Shown in pieces: positions 1-11,554 of a DNA stretch of 64,000 nt (position 1 is its first letter; every line of letters starts with the position of its first letter). The notes below the pieces were generated by a model, which did not search any database, had not been told where the DNA came from, and saw only the letters and a program-made list of their open reading frames with translations. The DNA is taken from assembly GCA_002104905.1 (NCBI GenBank), contig MCFE01000249.1, forward strand, positions 1-64,000, in the 5' to 3' direction. The stretch is from Basidiobolus meristosporus CBS 931.73 (taxonomy: Eukaryota > Basidiobolomycota > Basidiobolomycetes > Basidiobolales > Basidiobolaceae). The translations under genes were made by a program, and so were the position numbers.

Positions 1-1260
1 TTGCTTTGTATCTTTCATTTGTACAATCAGCCTTGTATTTTGTCTTGAAGACCCATCTGCATCCAATTAATTTTTGGTTGATTGGTAATTTGACCAAGTC
101 CCAAGTTTGATTTTCCATCAGGGCCTGATATTCCTCAGTCATTGCGGATCTCCAAAACTTCATCTGAGGGCTATTTAGGGCCTCTTCTACAGTCTGGGGT
201 TCATCAACATGGACTGAATAGGCATAGGCCAAGTTTGTACCCTCATTGATATAGTAATTTGGGCTATTTCTTGTCTGATTGGATCTCCAGGCATTTGATA
301 CAGGAATGATCACTTCTGGGATGTTTCTGGGGACTGATTCTGGCTGAACCATGGTTTTAGAGTCTTCTGGAGTGAAAAAATTCTCATTGTTTTGCTCTGA
401 TTCAATCCTGACAACTGGTGGATTTGGGATCAGATTTTTGTTACCATCTGATGTCATTTTTTGTGAAAATTTTGAATTTTCATCAAACAACACGTCCCTG
501 GACTTGATCAGCTTCTTTGCTTTGGGATTGTAGAGTTTGTATGCTTTACTCTGATTGCAGTAGCCCAAAAATATGCATTTTACACTTTTTGGCTCAGATT
601 TTGACTGATTTCCAGGCAGTTTCTTGGCATATGCTGAACACACAAATATTCTCAGATGCTCTGCACTTGGTCTGTGTCCATACCATGCCTCAAATGGAGT
701 ATAATCACAAAGTATTCTGTTATAACTCCTATTCTTAAGATATACAGCAGTGGCAACTGATTCTGCCCAAAAATCATATGATAATTTTTGATCATGGATC
801 ATAGATCTTGCCATATCAATTATTGATCTGTTAGCATGTTCTGCTACCCCATTTTGCTGTGGGGAGTATGGTACAGTAGTCTCTTGCTTTATCCCATGAA
901 TTTTGCAGAAGTTGATGAAGAGTTTTGAGGTATATTCTCCACCATTGTCAGAGCATACTTTCTTGAATTTTTTCATCAGTTTCTCTCTCCACCATGGCTT
1001 TAAACTCCCTGAACTTAGACAGAGCTTCCTCCTTTCCCTCCATCAAGTAGGCCCATGTGTATCTTGTATAATCATCAATAAAGTGACTAAATACTTCATC
1101 CCGCCTAAGGATAAATTTTGCATAGGTTCACACAGATCTGAGTGAATTAGAACTAATTTTTTCTTAGTTTTGATTAAACCAGAGCTCTTGAACAGTTGTC
1201 TGGCTTGTTTCCCATATATGCAGGCTTCACAGTGCTCCAAACTAGCTGGGGGATCAATTT
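1..1260 (-). mobile_element. Inverted fragment of a Ty1/copia retrotransposon (integrase to reverse transcriptase)
   Basis: Read on the minus strand, this stretch matches positions about 2196-3455 of the forward copia copy downstream, at roughly 94% identity by eye. It covers the core of the integrase and the start of the reverse transcriptase. It is cut on the left by the window edge and joined at about 1260 to the forward copy, which makes a head-on inverted arrangement. It has its own damage: a missing T in the region matching 2377-2385 shifts the integrase frame. It also keeps an A that the forward copy has lost at about 2977, so its integrase-RT junction is open. It has no LTR inside the window. 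It is a non-functional fragment; the family call follows from its identity with the forward element. Confidence 0.9.
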
Positions 1261-1261
1261 T

Positions 1262-4200
1262 TACTTACAGAATTGCCCTGCTGGTAGATGAGATGGAATC
1301 TGTGGGTGTACCAACTACTGATGAGGATGTGATAGTAACCATCCTGAATAGCCTGACAGACAAGTTTCAGGGCCTGGTATCAGCCCTAGAGTCCAGAACT
1401 GAAGATTTGACCTTAAATTACGTATATGGAAGGCTCCTGGATGAAGAATTAACAAAATCAAGCGCCAATAAGAAGGAAGAAGAAAATGCTTTAATAAGCA
1501 ATGATAACCAACAAAGGAGGTACCCAAGACCCTACAAAGGCAACAGCAACCTGTTTTGTAACTACTGCAAAAGGAAAGGACACACATCAGACCAGTGTCT
1601 CCAAAAGAAAGATAATCAGCAAAAGAAGCCTGAATATGAAAATGCTGCAACAACTGAAGATAGACTATCCATATCTGCACTAAGTATGACCACAAACAAG
1701 GATTCTCAGATGTGGTATATTGACTCTGGAGCATCTCAGCACTTTACCCACCATAAAGAACTGTTTACCCAATATCAAGAAATTTCAACTAAGAAGGTTT
1801 TCATGGGTGATGATAGAACACTTGATGTAATGGGAGAAGGAAATATCCAAGTAAACTTAAGAAGCAGTGAAGGAAGCCATACACTGACCTTTAAAGAAGT
1901 ACTCTATGTACCAGAAATAGCCAAGAACCTACTCTCTGTAAGCAAGGCCACAGCAGAAGGACTCAGTTTCAGTTTTGACAATTCTGGATGCAGGATCACT
2001 GATCAAAATGGTGCCATATTGCTTTGGGCATCAGAGATCAGAATCTATACAAGTTGACTTACATTCCATCATATTTGGAGGCCAATAAAAGTAACTTAAA
2101 TGAAGAAACACCAATGCTTTGGCACAGGAGATTTGGGCACATCAATTTTGATTATTTGCGTAAAATGATCAAAGATCAGATAATTTCTGGAGTGAAAATT
2201 GATCCCCCAGCTAATTTGGAGCACTGTGAAGCCTGCATATATGGGAGACAAGCCAGAAAATCATTCAAGAGCTCTGGGTTAATCAAAACTAAGAAAAAAT
2301 TAGATCTAATTCACTCAGATCTGTGTGGACCTATGCAAAGTTTATCCTTAGGCAGGATGAAGTATTTAATCACTTTTATTGATGATTATACAAGATACAC
2401 ATGGGTCTACTTCATGGAGCAAAAGGAAGAAGCTCTGTCTAAATTCAGGGAGTTCAAAGCCATGGTGGAGAGAGAAACTGGTGAAAAAATCAAGAAAATG
2501 TGCTCTGACAATGGTGGAGAATATACCTCAAAACTCTTCATCCACTTCTGCAAAATTCATAGGATAAAGCAAGAGACTACTGTACCATACTCCCCACAGC
2601 AAAATGGAGTAGCTGAACAAGCTAACAGATCAATAATTGATGTGGCAAGATCTATGATCCATGATCAAAAATTATCCTATGATTTTTGGGCGGAATCAGT
2701 TGCCACTGTTGTATATCTTAAAAATAGGAGTTATAACAGAATACTTTGTGATTATACTCCATTTGAAGCATGGTATGGATACAGACCAAGTGCGGAACAT
2801 CTAAGAATATTTGGGTGTACAGCATATGCTAAAAAACTGGCCGGAAATCTGTCAAAATACAAGCCAAAAAGTGTAAAATGCATATTTTTGGGCTGCTGCA
2901 ATGAGAGTAAGGCATACAGACTCTACAATACCAAAGCAAAGAAGCTGATCAAGTTCAGGGATGTGTTGTTTGATGAAATTCAAAATTTTCACAAAAAATG
3001 ACATCAGATGATGATGAAAATTTGATCTCAAGTCCACCAATTGTCAGGATTGAATCAGAGCAAAACAATGAAACTTTTTTCACTCCAGAGGACTCTACAA
3101 CCATGGTTCAGCCAGAATCAGTGCCCAGGAATATCCCAGAGGTGATCATTCCAGTATCAAATGCCTGGAGATCCAATCAGACCAGAAATAGCCCAAATTA
3201 CTTTATCAATGAGGGTACAAACTTAGCCTATTCCTATTCAGTCCATATTGATGAGCCCCAGACTGTAAAAGAGGCCCTAAATAGCCCTCAGACAAAGTTT
3301 TGGAGATCTGCAATGACTGAGGAATATCAGGCCCTAATGAAAAAAAACTTAGGACTTAGTCAAATTACAAATCAACCAAAATCAATTGGATGCAGATGGG
3401 TCTTCAAGACAAAATACAAGGCTGATGGTACAATTGAGAGATACAAAGCAAGACTTGTAGCCAAAGGATACCCTCAAACAAAAGGACTTGACTATACTGA
3501 GACCTTTGCACCGGTGACCAAGTTTAATTCCATCAGATTAATCTTGGCTATTGAAGACAAATATAAGTTTTTTATTCATCAAATGGATGTAAAAACTACA
3601 TTTTTGAATGGAGAACTTGATGAGGACATGTGTATGGACTAGCCTGATGGGTTTGTTGACCAAGATAACCCCCATTTGGTCTGCAAGCTTAAAAAGTCAT
3701 TATATGGTCTCAAACAATCACCAAGAGCCTGGAATTGCAAGATAGATTCTTATTTGGAATCTTTGAGTTTCAAAAGAAGTAATGCTGACTATAGTATATA
3801 CTATAAGCCAGATAGAGCAAATCCAGTTCTATTAGCTCTATATGTGGATGATCTTATTATAGCCCCAATAACCTAGAAACATTGGAAGAGACTAAATCCA
3901 GCCTATCTAAGGAGTTCAAGATGTCTGATTTAGGAGAACTTAGTTACTACTTAGGGATTAAGTTCTCCATAAACAGAAGTACCCAGACTATTACCCTAAG
4001 CCAATCCAAGTATATTCAAGATATACTAAAGAAGTACAAAATGGAAGACTGTAAACCGGCAGCTACCCCAATGGAGACAAACCTTAACTTGGTCAAAACT
4101 CAACCAAATCAAGAGAGCTTAATGCCATCTGAAAGCCCTGACTTTCCTTATCAATTTATGGTCGGCAGTCTGATGTATATCATGCTTAGAACACGTCCAG

Positions 4201-4859
4201 ATATCTCTTATTCAGTGGGAGGTGTCAGCCAACATAATCAGAACTATGGATCTGATCATATTGCAGCAGTCAAGTGGATTTTTAGATACCTAAAAGGAAC
4301 TGCTGATATTTGCTTAAGATACACTTATAAGGACTCAGAACAAGATCTTGTGGGATACTCTGATGCAGATTGGGGACAAAATTTAGAAGACAGAAGATCC
4401 ACCACAGGATACACCTTTCTTTACTATAAAGGAGCAATTTCATGGAATTCAAGAAAGCAACCAACCATAGCACTTTCCACCACAGAGGCAGAGTATATGG
4501 CAGCCTGTGAAGCTACAAAAGAAGTAATTTGGTTAAGAAAGCTGCTTACAGATTTAGGCCTTTGTCAAAAAATGCCTATTACTTTATTTCAAGATAATCA
4601 AGGATGTATACAATTAGGTAGAAATCCAACTTTTCATGCTAGAACCAAGCACATAGATATTAGGCATCATTTCATACATGAAGCTATAGAGAATAACTTA
4701 GTTAGCTTAGTTTACTGTCCTACAGATGAAATGATTGCAGACATATTTACCAAACCATTAGCTAGAGACAAGTTTGAATATCTTAGGTCAAAATTAGGAC
4801 TAGTCAGTATGAACATTAAGCTGAGTGGGAGTGTTGTAAAAGTTTGTATTTCCACCTAA
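1262..4859 (+). pseudogene. Degenerate Ty1/copia gag-pol polyprotein
   Basis: This is the internal region of a copia retrotransposon in the usual copia order. It has a Gag C-terminal part, a zinc knuckle CX2CX4HX4C (near 1558-1600), an aspartic protease motif DSGAS (near 1722), integrase (GAG-pre-integrase HRRFGH near 2128; catalytic core with SDNGGEY near 2506), reverse transcriptase (YGLKQSPRAW near 3703, YVDD near 3842) and RNase H (near 4350-4770). The start of Gag and the 5' LTR are missing, replaced by the inverted fragment. The frame is broken at about 2030 (protease to integrase), about 2977 (one base lost, stop at 2999), 3640 (TAG in place of a likely Gln codon) and about 3865 (one-base shift after YVDD). 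The copy cannot encode an intact polyprotein. I use separate parts only to identify the family. Confidence 0.93.
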
Positions 4860-5180
4860 ATATTCACCTAACTTGGTCACTTAGATCATTACCTTCAAAT
4901 CCTAGAGAATACTGACCAAATTCCTTGTTGGGATTTACTTAGAATATTTTCACCAAAATACCAGGTTCCCAGAACATAAAAATTCTCGAAGTTGTCCAAA
5001 CAGCCCCAAACTTTGCACACATGCTCTTGGGACCTTCCTTAGCCTATTCTATGTGTTTGTAATGCCAAGATCAGGTAAAAGTATAAATACTACTTTTACA
5101 TTCAATAAATCATTAAGTGAAAACCATATTATCTACTTGTTCTCCCAATCACTTCCAATATCTCCAAGACTCTTACAACA
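4832..5180 (+). repeat. 3' LTR of the copia element
   Basis: The 349-base repeat starts TGTTGTAA and ends TTACAACA, so it has the TG...CA ends and a perfect 8-base terminal inverted repeat. A purine-rich stretch (GAGTGGGAG) lies directly before it, as expected for a polypurine tract. Related copies occur in the window at about 8552-9228 (interrupted), 8673-9017, 9638-9980 and 10045-10390, which defines the repeat family. Confidence 0.88.
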
Positions 5181-5751
5181 AAAGCAAGCTGTTGTCCATC
5201 TACTCTTCTGCTGCTGTAAGTAATAGGGTTTGGTTAGGAAGCAGTCAACTTTGCATTATTTTTTGGTGGCATATATATGGGAGTAAGTCAGTCCAAAGGA
5301 GAAATTTCGGTACATATGCATGTGTATGTGGTGTCAAAATTCTACAATGCTTACTATGGTAGGTCATCATCAAATCTGGCATCCATGTAAGTGCAATGTC
5401 TCAAATAAAAGACTGGCGTAAATTCATATGAATGTTGACAAAAAAGTGATATAATAGAGTTACATTGCTCAGTGTCAAACTGTTTACCCTATGAAGAAGG
5501 CTACATTAATTCAATGCCATAAGAGAAGAGAAAAAAGACCATGTGGCTATTATAGCAAGCCTCTCAGCCATGAAGCATACAGACAGAATAGGAAGCAATA
5601 CAAAGATCACAGGCAGTGTTTTGCCACACAAGCTGTATTTTATCACTCAGCAATCACTATTCTATGAACAATATCTTGCTAGCCACTTGATACTTCTAAA
5701 ACAGCACCTAGCTGTACTTGTGACCTTGCACAAACTGAGTCAGGTGAGTTT

Positions 5752-7873
5752 GTGGCACCATTAGGCTCACCTCAGCATTCTGAATATGGCATGCAGAATG
5801 ATAGCTTTGAAGAAGAAAGCTCACTCATTGTGAGCCTATCTCCCCCAACAAAAGTACCCTGTATGAGCCTGCCAAAATCCCAATCTGTAATTAAACAACA
5901 ATCACAGAAAGTGCCACAGATACTTTCTGGAGCCAAGTGAGCCTGGTAATCCGCCTACTGGTGAATGATGTGATATTGTGGCTAGAGAAGTGGCATGTTT
6001 CCACAAATATCAGTGATGGGGCTTTGAGGATATATTACTACTTCTTGCAAAAATCACTCTGGGATGCAACTTACCATGTACATGATACAAATGGACAGCT
6101 GTCATGTGACTGGCAACATATGACCCAGAGACCATGCTGCTACCAGCATGTGTCAACAGTTGCATGACATTCATATCAAAGAATGCTACCATTACACAGT
6201 GTCCAACTTGTCAGGAATCCACCACCATAGGAGGAAAACACTGTTCACACTCTGGATATTTTCCATTAATATCCCATTTAAAGAAGCTTATGCAGTCCAA
6301 CAAATATTGTGAAGCTATCAAGTACAGCAGTCAGTATCAATCAAGTGCAAATATTTCCAATATTTTGATGGTAAATATCATCAACAACTAAGAAGCAAGG
6401 CCTACCTTGAAGGTATATATGACCATGCCTTTGCCTTGGCACTTAATGGATTCACATTAAACAGGTACTCAACCAGCAGATTCTACTGGCCACTGATTCT
6501 CATCAAGCTGAATCTGCTGCCTATTATACAGTATCAATGCAGAAATCTGATGGTAGTCTAAATGGTATCTGGGCCTAAATAACCATCCAACCTAGACAGC
6601 TACCTGTATCCATTGCTTGATGAATTTTGTATGCTTTCCACCATGATACAACTAAATGGCTGTCATATCAAAGTGCATATTATTATCTGCATAGGAGATA
6701 CATCAGCCATCAGCAAGATGGCTGGCTTTTCTAGGCACAATTGATGGCATTGCTGTCAAATTAGTGCAATTCTGGGGATTTACTCAACAATTCACACACA
6801 TTGTTATGATCCATATATCATCACTAGGAACATCATCTTCCCATGGAGAGAACATACAGAAGTCAGTATGCAATTGCAGCAAAGTTGGCAAGCTATAAGC
6901 TGTTGGCTGGAATATAGATTCAATCAGAAACTGAAGATACTTAAGATAGAGTGTATCTGCTGGAGCAAAAGCTTTCCAATGGGAGCAATGCATTTGCTCT
7001 CAGCAATATCCCTATTCTAATGACCAAGTTGCAAATGGGGCATTTCAAGCTGAATGGGCCCTTTGAGATGCCAGAAGAATTTGAAAGAATTGGCAAGATA
7101 TTACAGTGTATCTGCTACCCAAATTACTTCTCACAGGTTCCAATCAATATTCATATGAATATGCAACAATACAAATGCAAGGACTGAATGAAGTGGATGT
7201 GTACTTATCCAAGTGGCCTTCTAAAGCCATCTCTACCAAGAGTACATGGGAAGCCTTGGGAGTTATACATTGACATTGAAGGAATATTTATTCAGAAGTG
7301 GATCAACAATGTCAACTTGATGCAACTAAAGCTTTTATGCAAGGAGTTTTGATGGGATTTGAGTGGCTATACTACATGCATAAAGCTGAACATATATATC
7401 TCTGCTATTACTGTATCCATTCTCTACTGCATCTTGCTTGGAGTGTAGAAAATGTTGGGACTTGCTTCACCTTTTGGGGGCTTTCTATTGAGTGGATGTG
7501 TGGGATGAGAGGAAGACAAGTCAAGTTGCAGGTACTACCATATCCCAATCTCATCAAGAATATTGCTGTCTAGTCCATCATGAATGTGATGAGTTGGCAC
7601 ATGAAGCACAGCTAGGAAGAGTTGGAAAGTACTGAGGACAGATGTGCTCATGGAGACACCTATGCCCTTGGCATTAAGAAGCTAGGAAGCCCTAATGAGT
7701 GGGTAACCAGTCAAGTAATGCAAAGTTGGGCCAGGCACAACAAGCAACTAATTTTTAGTAAGGCAACTTTACCAAAGTATTCCAGGTTTCTCTTGGTCAC
7801 AAGCAAGTTTCTAAACCACTCAATATGGAATTCACACAAATACAAGCCAGAGTGCACCTATAAGGGGGATTAG
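5752..7873 (+). pseudogene. Decayed Plavaka/Tnp2-type (CACTA superfamily) transposase
   Basis: No intact reading frame remains, but consecutive frame pieces match the order of motifs in fungal Plavaka/Transposase_21-like transposases. A Cys-rich element (CPTCQ) near 6199-6213 is followed by a conserved FPLISHLKKL block (6262-6291). Next come FDGKYHQQL (about 6365-6390), a YSTSRFYWPLILIKLNLLP segment (6465-6522), and SGPK-stop-PSNLDSYLYPLLDE (6566-6627), the counterpart of the family's PGPK.P.N.DSFL.PL motif. Further on are a GDTSAISKMAGFSRHN segment (about 6690-6740) and IHSLLHLAW...W.LSIEW.CG (7420-7505). At least two stops and several frameshifts interrupt it. Upstream, 5752-5937 encodes a Ser/Pro/Gln-rich piece that could be the N-terminal region. 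The family call rests on motif order recalled from the family, not on a search. I did not find CACTA terminal repeats. Confidence 0.68.
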
Positions 7874-8551
7874 AATCCAGCTGGGAGAAGGAATATATTG
7901 ATAAATACTAAGAAGTTCTTTGTGGATATTCAGGTGGTATTCATGGTAAAAGTGGTGGCAACTGAGCATATGTTTGTAAGATATATATGTGACCAGCAAT
8001 ACAAGATATATGGCAACATTGCAAGTATCACACTAAAAAGCTAAAAAGTTGAGGTGATAGAAGTCTGTTAATTACAATGGGTGTGTGTGTATGTAGAGGT
8101 TAGTAAGCAGGAGGCCATAGTTTTTTTGATCCATACTATGTGTGGAATACCCAAGGTAGTAGTGGGTAAGCAAATAAAGTGGGGTGATGCTACAGTGGAT
8201 TATATGGATGGTGCAGGGGAGGTAGAAAAGCAAGTACCATTTGGTAGATTGGTATGGTAGCATAATACAGAACTAGCTGTAGGCTGCTGTACTGCTGCTA
8301 TAATGCCAATGAAGATTTGTAATGAGGCCATAAGTACACCATCAAGTTTCTTGCCATATATGGCTCTTAAACACCATCTGGTTTTTTACTATACTTGGCA
8401 GTAAAATCAGCAAAATACTGTCACAATCCTGCTGTAAGATTGTGTGGAGAGTCAATAATTCCAAGCTACTGGCATTATGACAGATGCATTGCAGGATCCT
8501 GATGGCTGATCTGGATTGGATCCACCTTCAAGACCAAGTCATCATTCAAAA
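7874..8551. other. Non-coding remainder between transposase relic and LTR cluster
   Basis: This AT-rich stretch has no credible reading frame. It probably includes the 3' part of the transposon relic, but I see no terminal repeat that would mark its end. Confidence 0.4.
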
Positions 8552-8672
8552 GGGAAGTGAGTGGGAGAACAAGTAGCCTGTGTGGTACTCTACTTAATGA
8601 ATCAGTGAACTTATAAGTGATATTTATACTTTTACATGATTTTAGCAGAGCAAACATGCAGAATACATTAGG

Positions 8673-9017
8673 TGTTGTAAGAGTCTTGGAGATATTGGAA
8701 GTGATTGGGTGAACAAGTAGATTTTGTGATTTTCACTTAATGATTTATTGAATGTAAAAGTAGTATTTATACTTTTACCTGGTCTTGGCATTACAAACAC
8801 GTAGAATAGGTTAAGAAAGGTCCAAGAACATGTGTGCAAAGCTTGGGCTGTTTGGACAACTTTGAGAATTTTCATGTTCTGGGTATCTGGTATTTTGGTG
8901 AAAATATTCTAAGTTAATCCAACAAGGAATTTGGTCAGTATTCTCTAGGATTTGAAGGTGATGATCTAAGTGACTAAGTTAGGTGAATATTTAGGTGGAA
9001 ATACAAATTTTACAACA
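8673..9017 (-). mobile_element. Solo LTR nested in an older LTR, with TTAGG target duplication
   Basis: The 345-base repeat begins TGTTGTAA and ends TTACAACA. It is flanked by TTAGG on both sides (8668-8672 and 9018-9022), a 5-base target site duplication. The flanking sequences (about 8552-8672 and 9018-9228) join into one older LTR of the same family, so this copy inserted into it and later recombined to a solo LTR. Confidence 0.9.
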
Positions 9018-9228
9018 TTAGGAAGGTCCCAAGAGTCTGTGTGCAAAGTTTGGATCTGATTGGACAACTTTTAGAAACTACATGTTCTGGTTGCCTGATG
9101 TTTTTGTGAGAATCTTTGAAGTAAGTCTTAACAAGGAGTTTGGGCAGAGCTTTCTAAGCTCTTTTAGGTCATGATCTGAGTGACCAAGCTTGGTGGTTAC
9201 TTAGGAGTAATTACAGATCCTTTCAACA

Positions 9229-9637
9229 CAAAATTCAAGCTTTTTTGGGACAATACCTCCCTTTCTGAAGCACCAGTGTGATGAGTGTCCTCTCCTTTTG
9301 CAGAAGCTAAACACCAGGTTTTGTCTTCTAATGCACTCCAGGTATCCTTTGCTGCTTTGGCTCTGGAGCATTTGACTAGCAGTATGTCTTTGACATTAAG
9401 ACAGATACAGTGAAAACCACTTTGTTCTTTCTTCTGTTACTATGAGTCTGTCTCCTTCACCTCTAAGAGGGCACTCTCTTCCCATGACTATCTCCCAGAG
9501 GTATCTTTCCTATTGAGGTATTTTATCTTCACCTTTCAGACATGGTAATTAGATCCTTGCAACTCTTCAGCAAAGAAAGCATCCCAGTAATAGTAGTAAT
9601 ATGCATTTGAGAGAGTGACAGCTTAGGCATCATAGCT
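9229..9637 (-). pseudogene. Copia Gag remnant
   Basis: On the minus strand this internal piece encodes fragments typical of copia Gag: a segment with AKAAKDTWSALE, then a zinc-knuckle remnant FCKRRGHSSHWC whose first cysteine appears to be lost. Stops and shifts interrupt it. It lies between two LTRs in the same orientation. Confidence 0.65.
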
Positions 9638-9980
9638 TGTTGTAAGAATCTTGGAGATATTGGAAGTGATTGGGAGGACAAGTAGATTTTGTGGTTCTCA
9701 CTTAATGATTTATTGAATGTAAAAGCAGTATTTATGCTTTAACACAGTATTGGCAAAATAAACATGTAAAGTATGTTTGGTAGAGTTGCAAGAGCATTTA
9801 TGCAAATTCTGAGGCTATTTTGATAGCTCTGAGATTTTTCATGCCCTGGGTACCGGGTATTTTGGTGAGATATTCAGAGTCCTAATAAGGAAATTGGGCA
9901 GTATTCTCTAGGACTTGTAAGCTATTATCTAAGCCACTAAGCTAGGTTAGTATTTAGGTGTGATTATAAAATTTAAAACA
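9638..9980 (-). repeat. LTR (5' LTR of the deleted copia element)
   Basis: A 343-base LTR relative starting TGTTGTAA at 9638. Its other end is degraded to TTTAAAACA. The flanking five bases do not match each other, as expected if it is one end of an element rather than a solo LTR. Confidence 0.8.
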
Positions 9981-10044
9981 ATATACACTTATGCCCATAC
10001 AACCCTATTCTAGTGAACTAAAAACACAATGAGTGCTACAAAAG

Positions 10045-10390
10045 CTATGGTAAATTTGTAATTACACCCAAGTAATTGCTTGGCTAATTTACCTATATAA
10101 CAGTCTACAAATGTTAAGGAATCTGGGGCAAGTTCCTTGTTGAGATTTACTTTGCATACTTCACCAAAATATCTGGCACACCGGACATAAAAAGTCTCAG
10201 AGCTGTCTAAACAGCCCCGAGCTTTTCTCACATGTTCTTGCAACCTTCCTAAAAGTATTGTACATGCTTTTTTTGCTAGACCGTGTAAAAGTGTAAATAC
10301 TACTTTTGCATGCCATGAATCATAAAGTGAAAATCCCTTGATCAACTTGCTCTCCCGATCACATTCAATACTTCCAAAACTCTTACAACA
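10045..10390 (+). repeat. Diverged LTR copy, forward orientation
   Basis: The sequence aligns along its length with the LTR at 4832-5180. It includes the block around TTCCTTGTTGAGATTTACTT and the terminal TCTTACAACA at 10381-10390. The start is diverged and placed approximately. No internal element sequence is attached. The minus-strand reading frame across it (10010-10471) is a chance frame. Confidence 0.75.
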
Positions 10391-10668
10391 AAAGTAACTC
10401 CAGTAGATCACTACACCTCCCCAAAGCGGCATCATACTACCAATATATACAACAAGTGCGCAAATCCACAAAACGCTGTCTCCATAGAAGAAATGAAGAC
10501 AGGCTTAAAGCGGGATATTAAAGTTCGAGGAGTACACAAAGGCAGCTGTGACAAAAACAAAGAAGTAGCTTGAGCTAACAAAGGAACATATAAGATCATC
10601 ATGCTTTATTAAAGTAAAGATACAAGATAGGTAAGCTATTAATCCTGGTGCTAGAAAATGCTACAATA
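10391..10668. other. Short AT-rich spacer before the uricase block
   Basis: No gene or repeat is recognised here. It ends at the point where identity with the second uricase block begins. Confidence 0.5.
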
Positions 10669-10669
10669 C

Positions 10670-11554
10670 CTATCTACGACGAGCAATGGTGGCAGTAATA
10701 TATCCTGCGGGGTCACTCACCGGTTGAAAAATGGTCATATCTTTGCCTTCGTTCATGAGCCGGAATGGCTTCAGGTTCACGCTGAGGTAGTGCTTGTTCG
10801 GTAGGGCATAGCTGATCTCCACAACATCCCCGTGGTTCGCCAACACCCGCTCTCCCATCTTGTACATGGTGGCTTGCACCGAGGCTGAGTCGTCAGTGGC
10901 GAAGGTGCTCAGGGTGATCTCTCGGACACCTGCACTGATCTGACTGAACGGGATCTCAGCGATCCTTGACGTGTTCAGGTCGTAAGTCCATCTGGCATCC
11001 ACACTGGTCGAGAAGATACGGTCATGCGCATCCTGGAGGGTGGTGTACTCGCATCGGTGGAAGTTGGTGAAGTTCGAGCCAGTGGACTTCAGCACAAGCA
11101 GGTCCTTCATACGCGACTCGATGCTCACTTGACCATCACGGCCAACTGTCAGCTCGACTCGTCTGGTGTCCTCCCCATCCCGGTAGAACGAATGGGGGTG
11201 ATGTTGGTCATCAATGGAGATACGCGACCAGCGATGTTGGATGATCTTCACATACACCCGCTCAACATGGGAGTACCTGTTGATGAAATGCTGGCCGATC
11301 TCATGACCAAATAGTTCGATCACCTCAACATTGTCGGACTTCTTGGCAAGGACATAGATGGTGTTCTTCACCGTGTCAGTGGGGACGATCACCGAGTTGT
11401 CTGCCTCGGTGTAAGACACCTCGAAATCCCCATCGAGCAGGACTTGACATGTGAGCTCGACAACATCATGCCAGTCCTTGGTATGGCGGATCACCTTGGT
11501 CAGACGGACATCAGTCTTGCCGTAGGCTTGCTTCTTCAGGTAGGCGCTGCTCAT
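10670..11554 (-). CDS. Urate oxidase (uricase), paralogue A, copy 1
   Basis: Uricase oxidises urate to 5-hydroxyisourate with oxygen, the first step of urate use as a nitrogen source. The 294-residue protein has the two T-fold halves of the family. I see the N-terminal QAYGK lysine, the VPTDTVKNT block with the catalytic threonine, NFTNFH and CEYTTLQD, DRIFSTSV with the substrate arginine, SVQATMY with the substrate glutamine, and ALPNKHY with the active-site Asn and His. It is intronless. I chose the start MSSAYLKKQ because it matches the family's N-terminus; a longer frame reaches 11647 but adds Cys-rich sequence unlike uricases and overlaps the likely TATA box (about 11609-11616). The C-terminus ends in ARRR with no SKL-type peroxisomal signal. 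It is divergent from paralogue B at 12025 and about 60% identical to it. Confidence 0.95.
   Translation of the reverse strand: MSSAYLKKQAYGKTDVRLTKVIRHTKDWHDVVELTCQVLLDGDFEVSYTEADNSVIVPTDTVKNTIYVLAKKSDNVEVIELFGHEIGQHFINRYSHVERVYVKIIQHRWSRISIDDQHHPHSFYRDGEDTRRVELTVGRDGQVSIESRMKDLLVLKSTGSNFTNFHRCEYTTLQDAHDRIFSTSVDARWTYDLNTSRIAEIPFSQISAGVREITLSTFATDDSASVQATMYKMGERVLANHGDVVEISYALPNKHYLSVNLKPFRLMNEGKDMTIFQPVSDPAGYITATIARRR

Larger units (their letters stand above)
8552..9980 (-). mobile_element. Internally deleted copia element (LTR - gag remnant - LTR)
   Basis: On the minus strand this reads 5' LTR (9980-9638), a short internal piece with Gag remnants (9637-9229), then a 3' LTR (9228 down to about 8552) that a younger LTR interrupts. 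The internal piece lacks protease, integrase and reverse transcriptase, so the copy is a deletion derivative or a non-autonomous form. The bases just before the 3' LTR resemble those before the LTR at 4832 (AAGCT..GA.T...G), which supports the boundary. The far end of the 3' LTR is diverged and its exact limit is uncertain. Confidence 0.75.

Noticed and set aside
2960-3010. Possible programmed -1 frameshift at an A6 run between copia integrase and reverse transcriptase.
   Set aside because: The inverted copy carries one more A upstream (matching about 2977) and reads straight through, so the forward copy simply lost a base.
10010-10471. 153-codon minus-strand frame.
   Set aside because: It runs through a diverged LTR in antisense.
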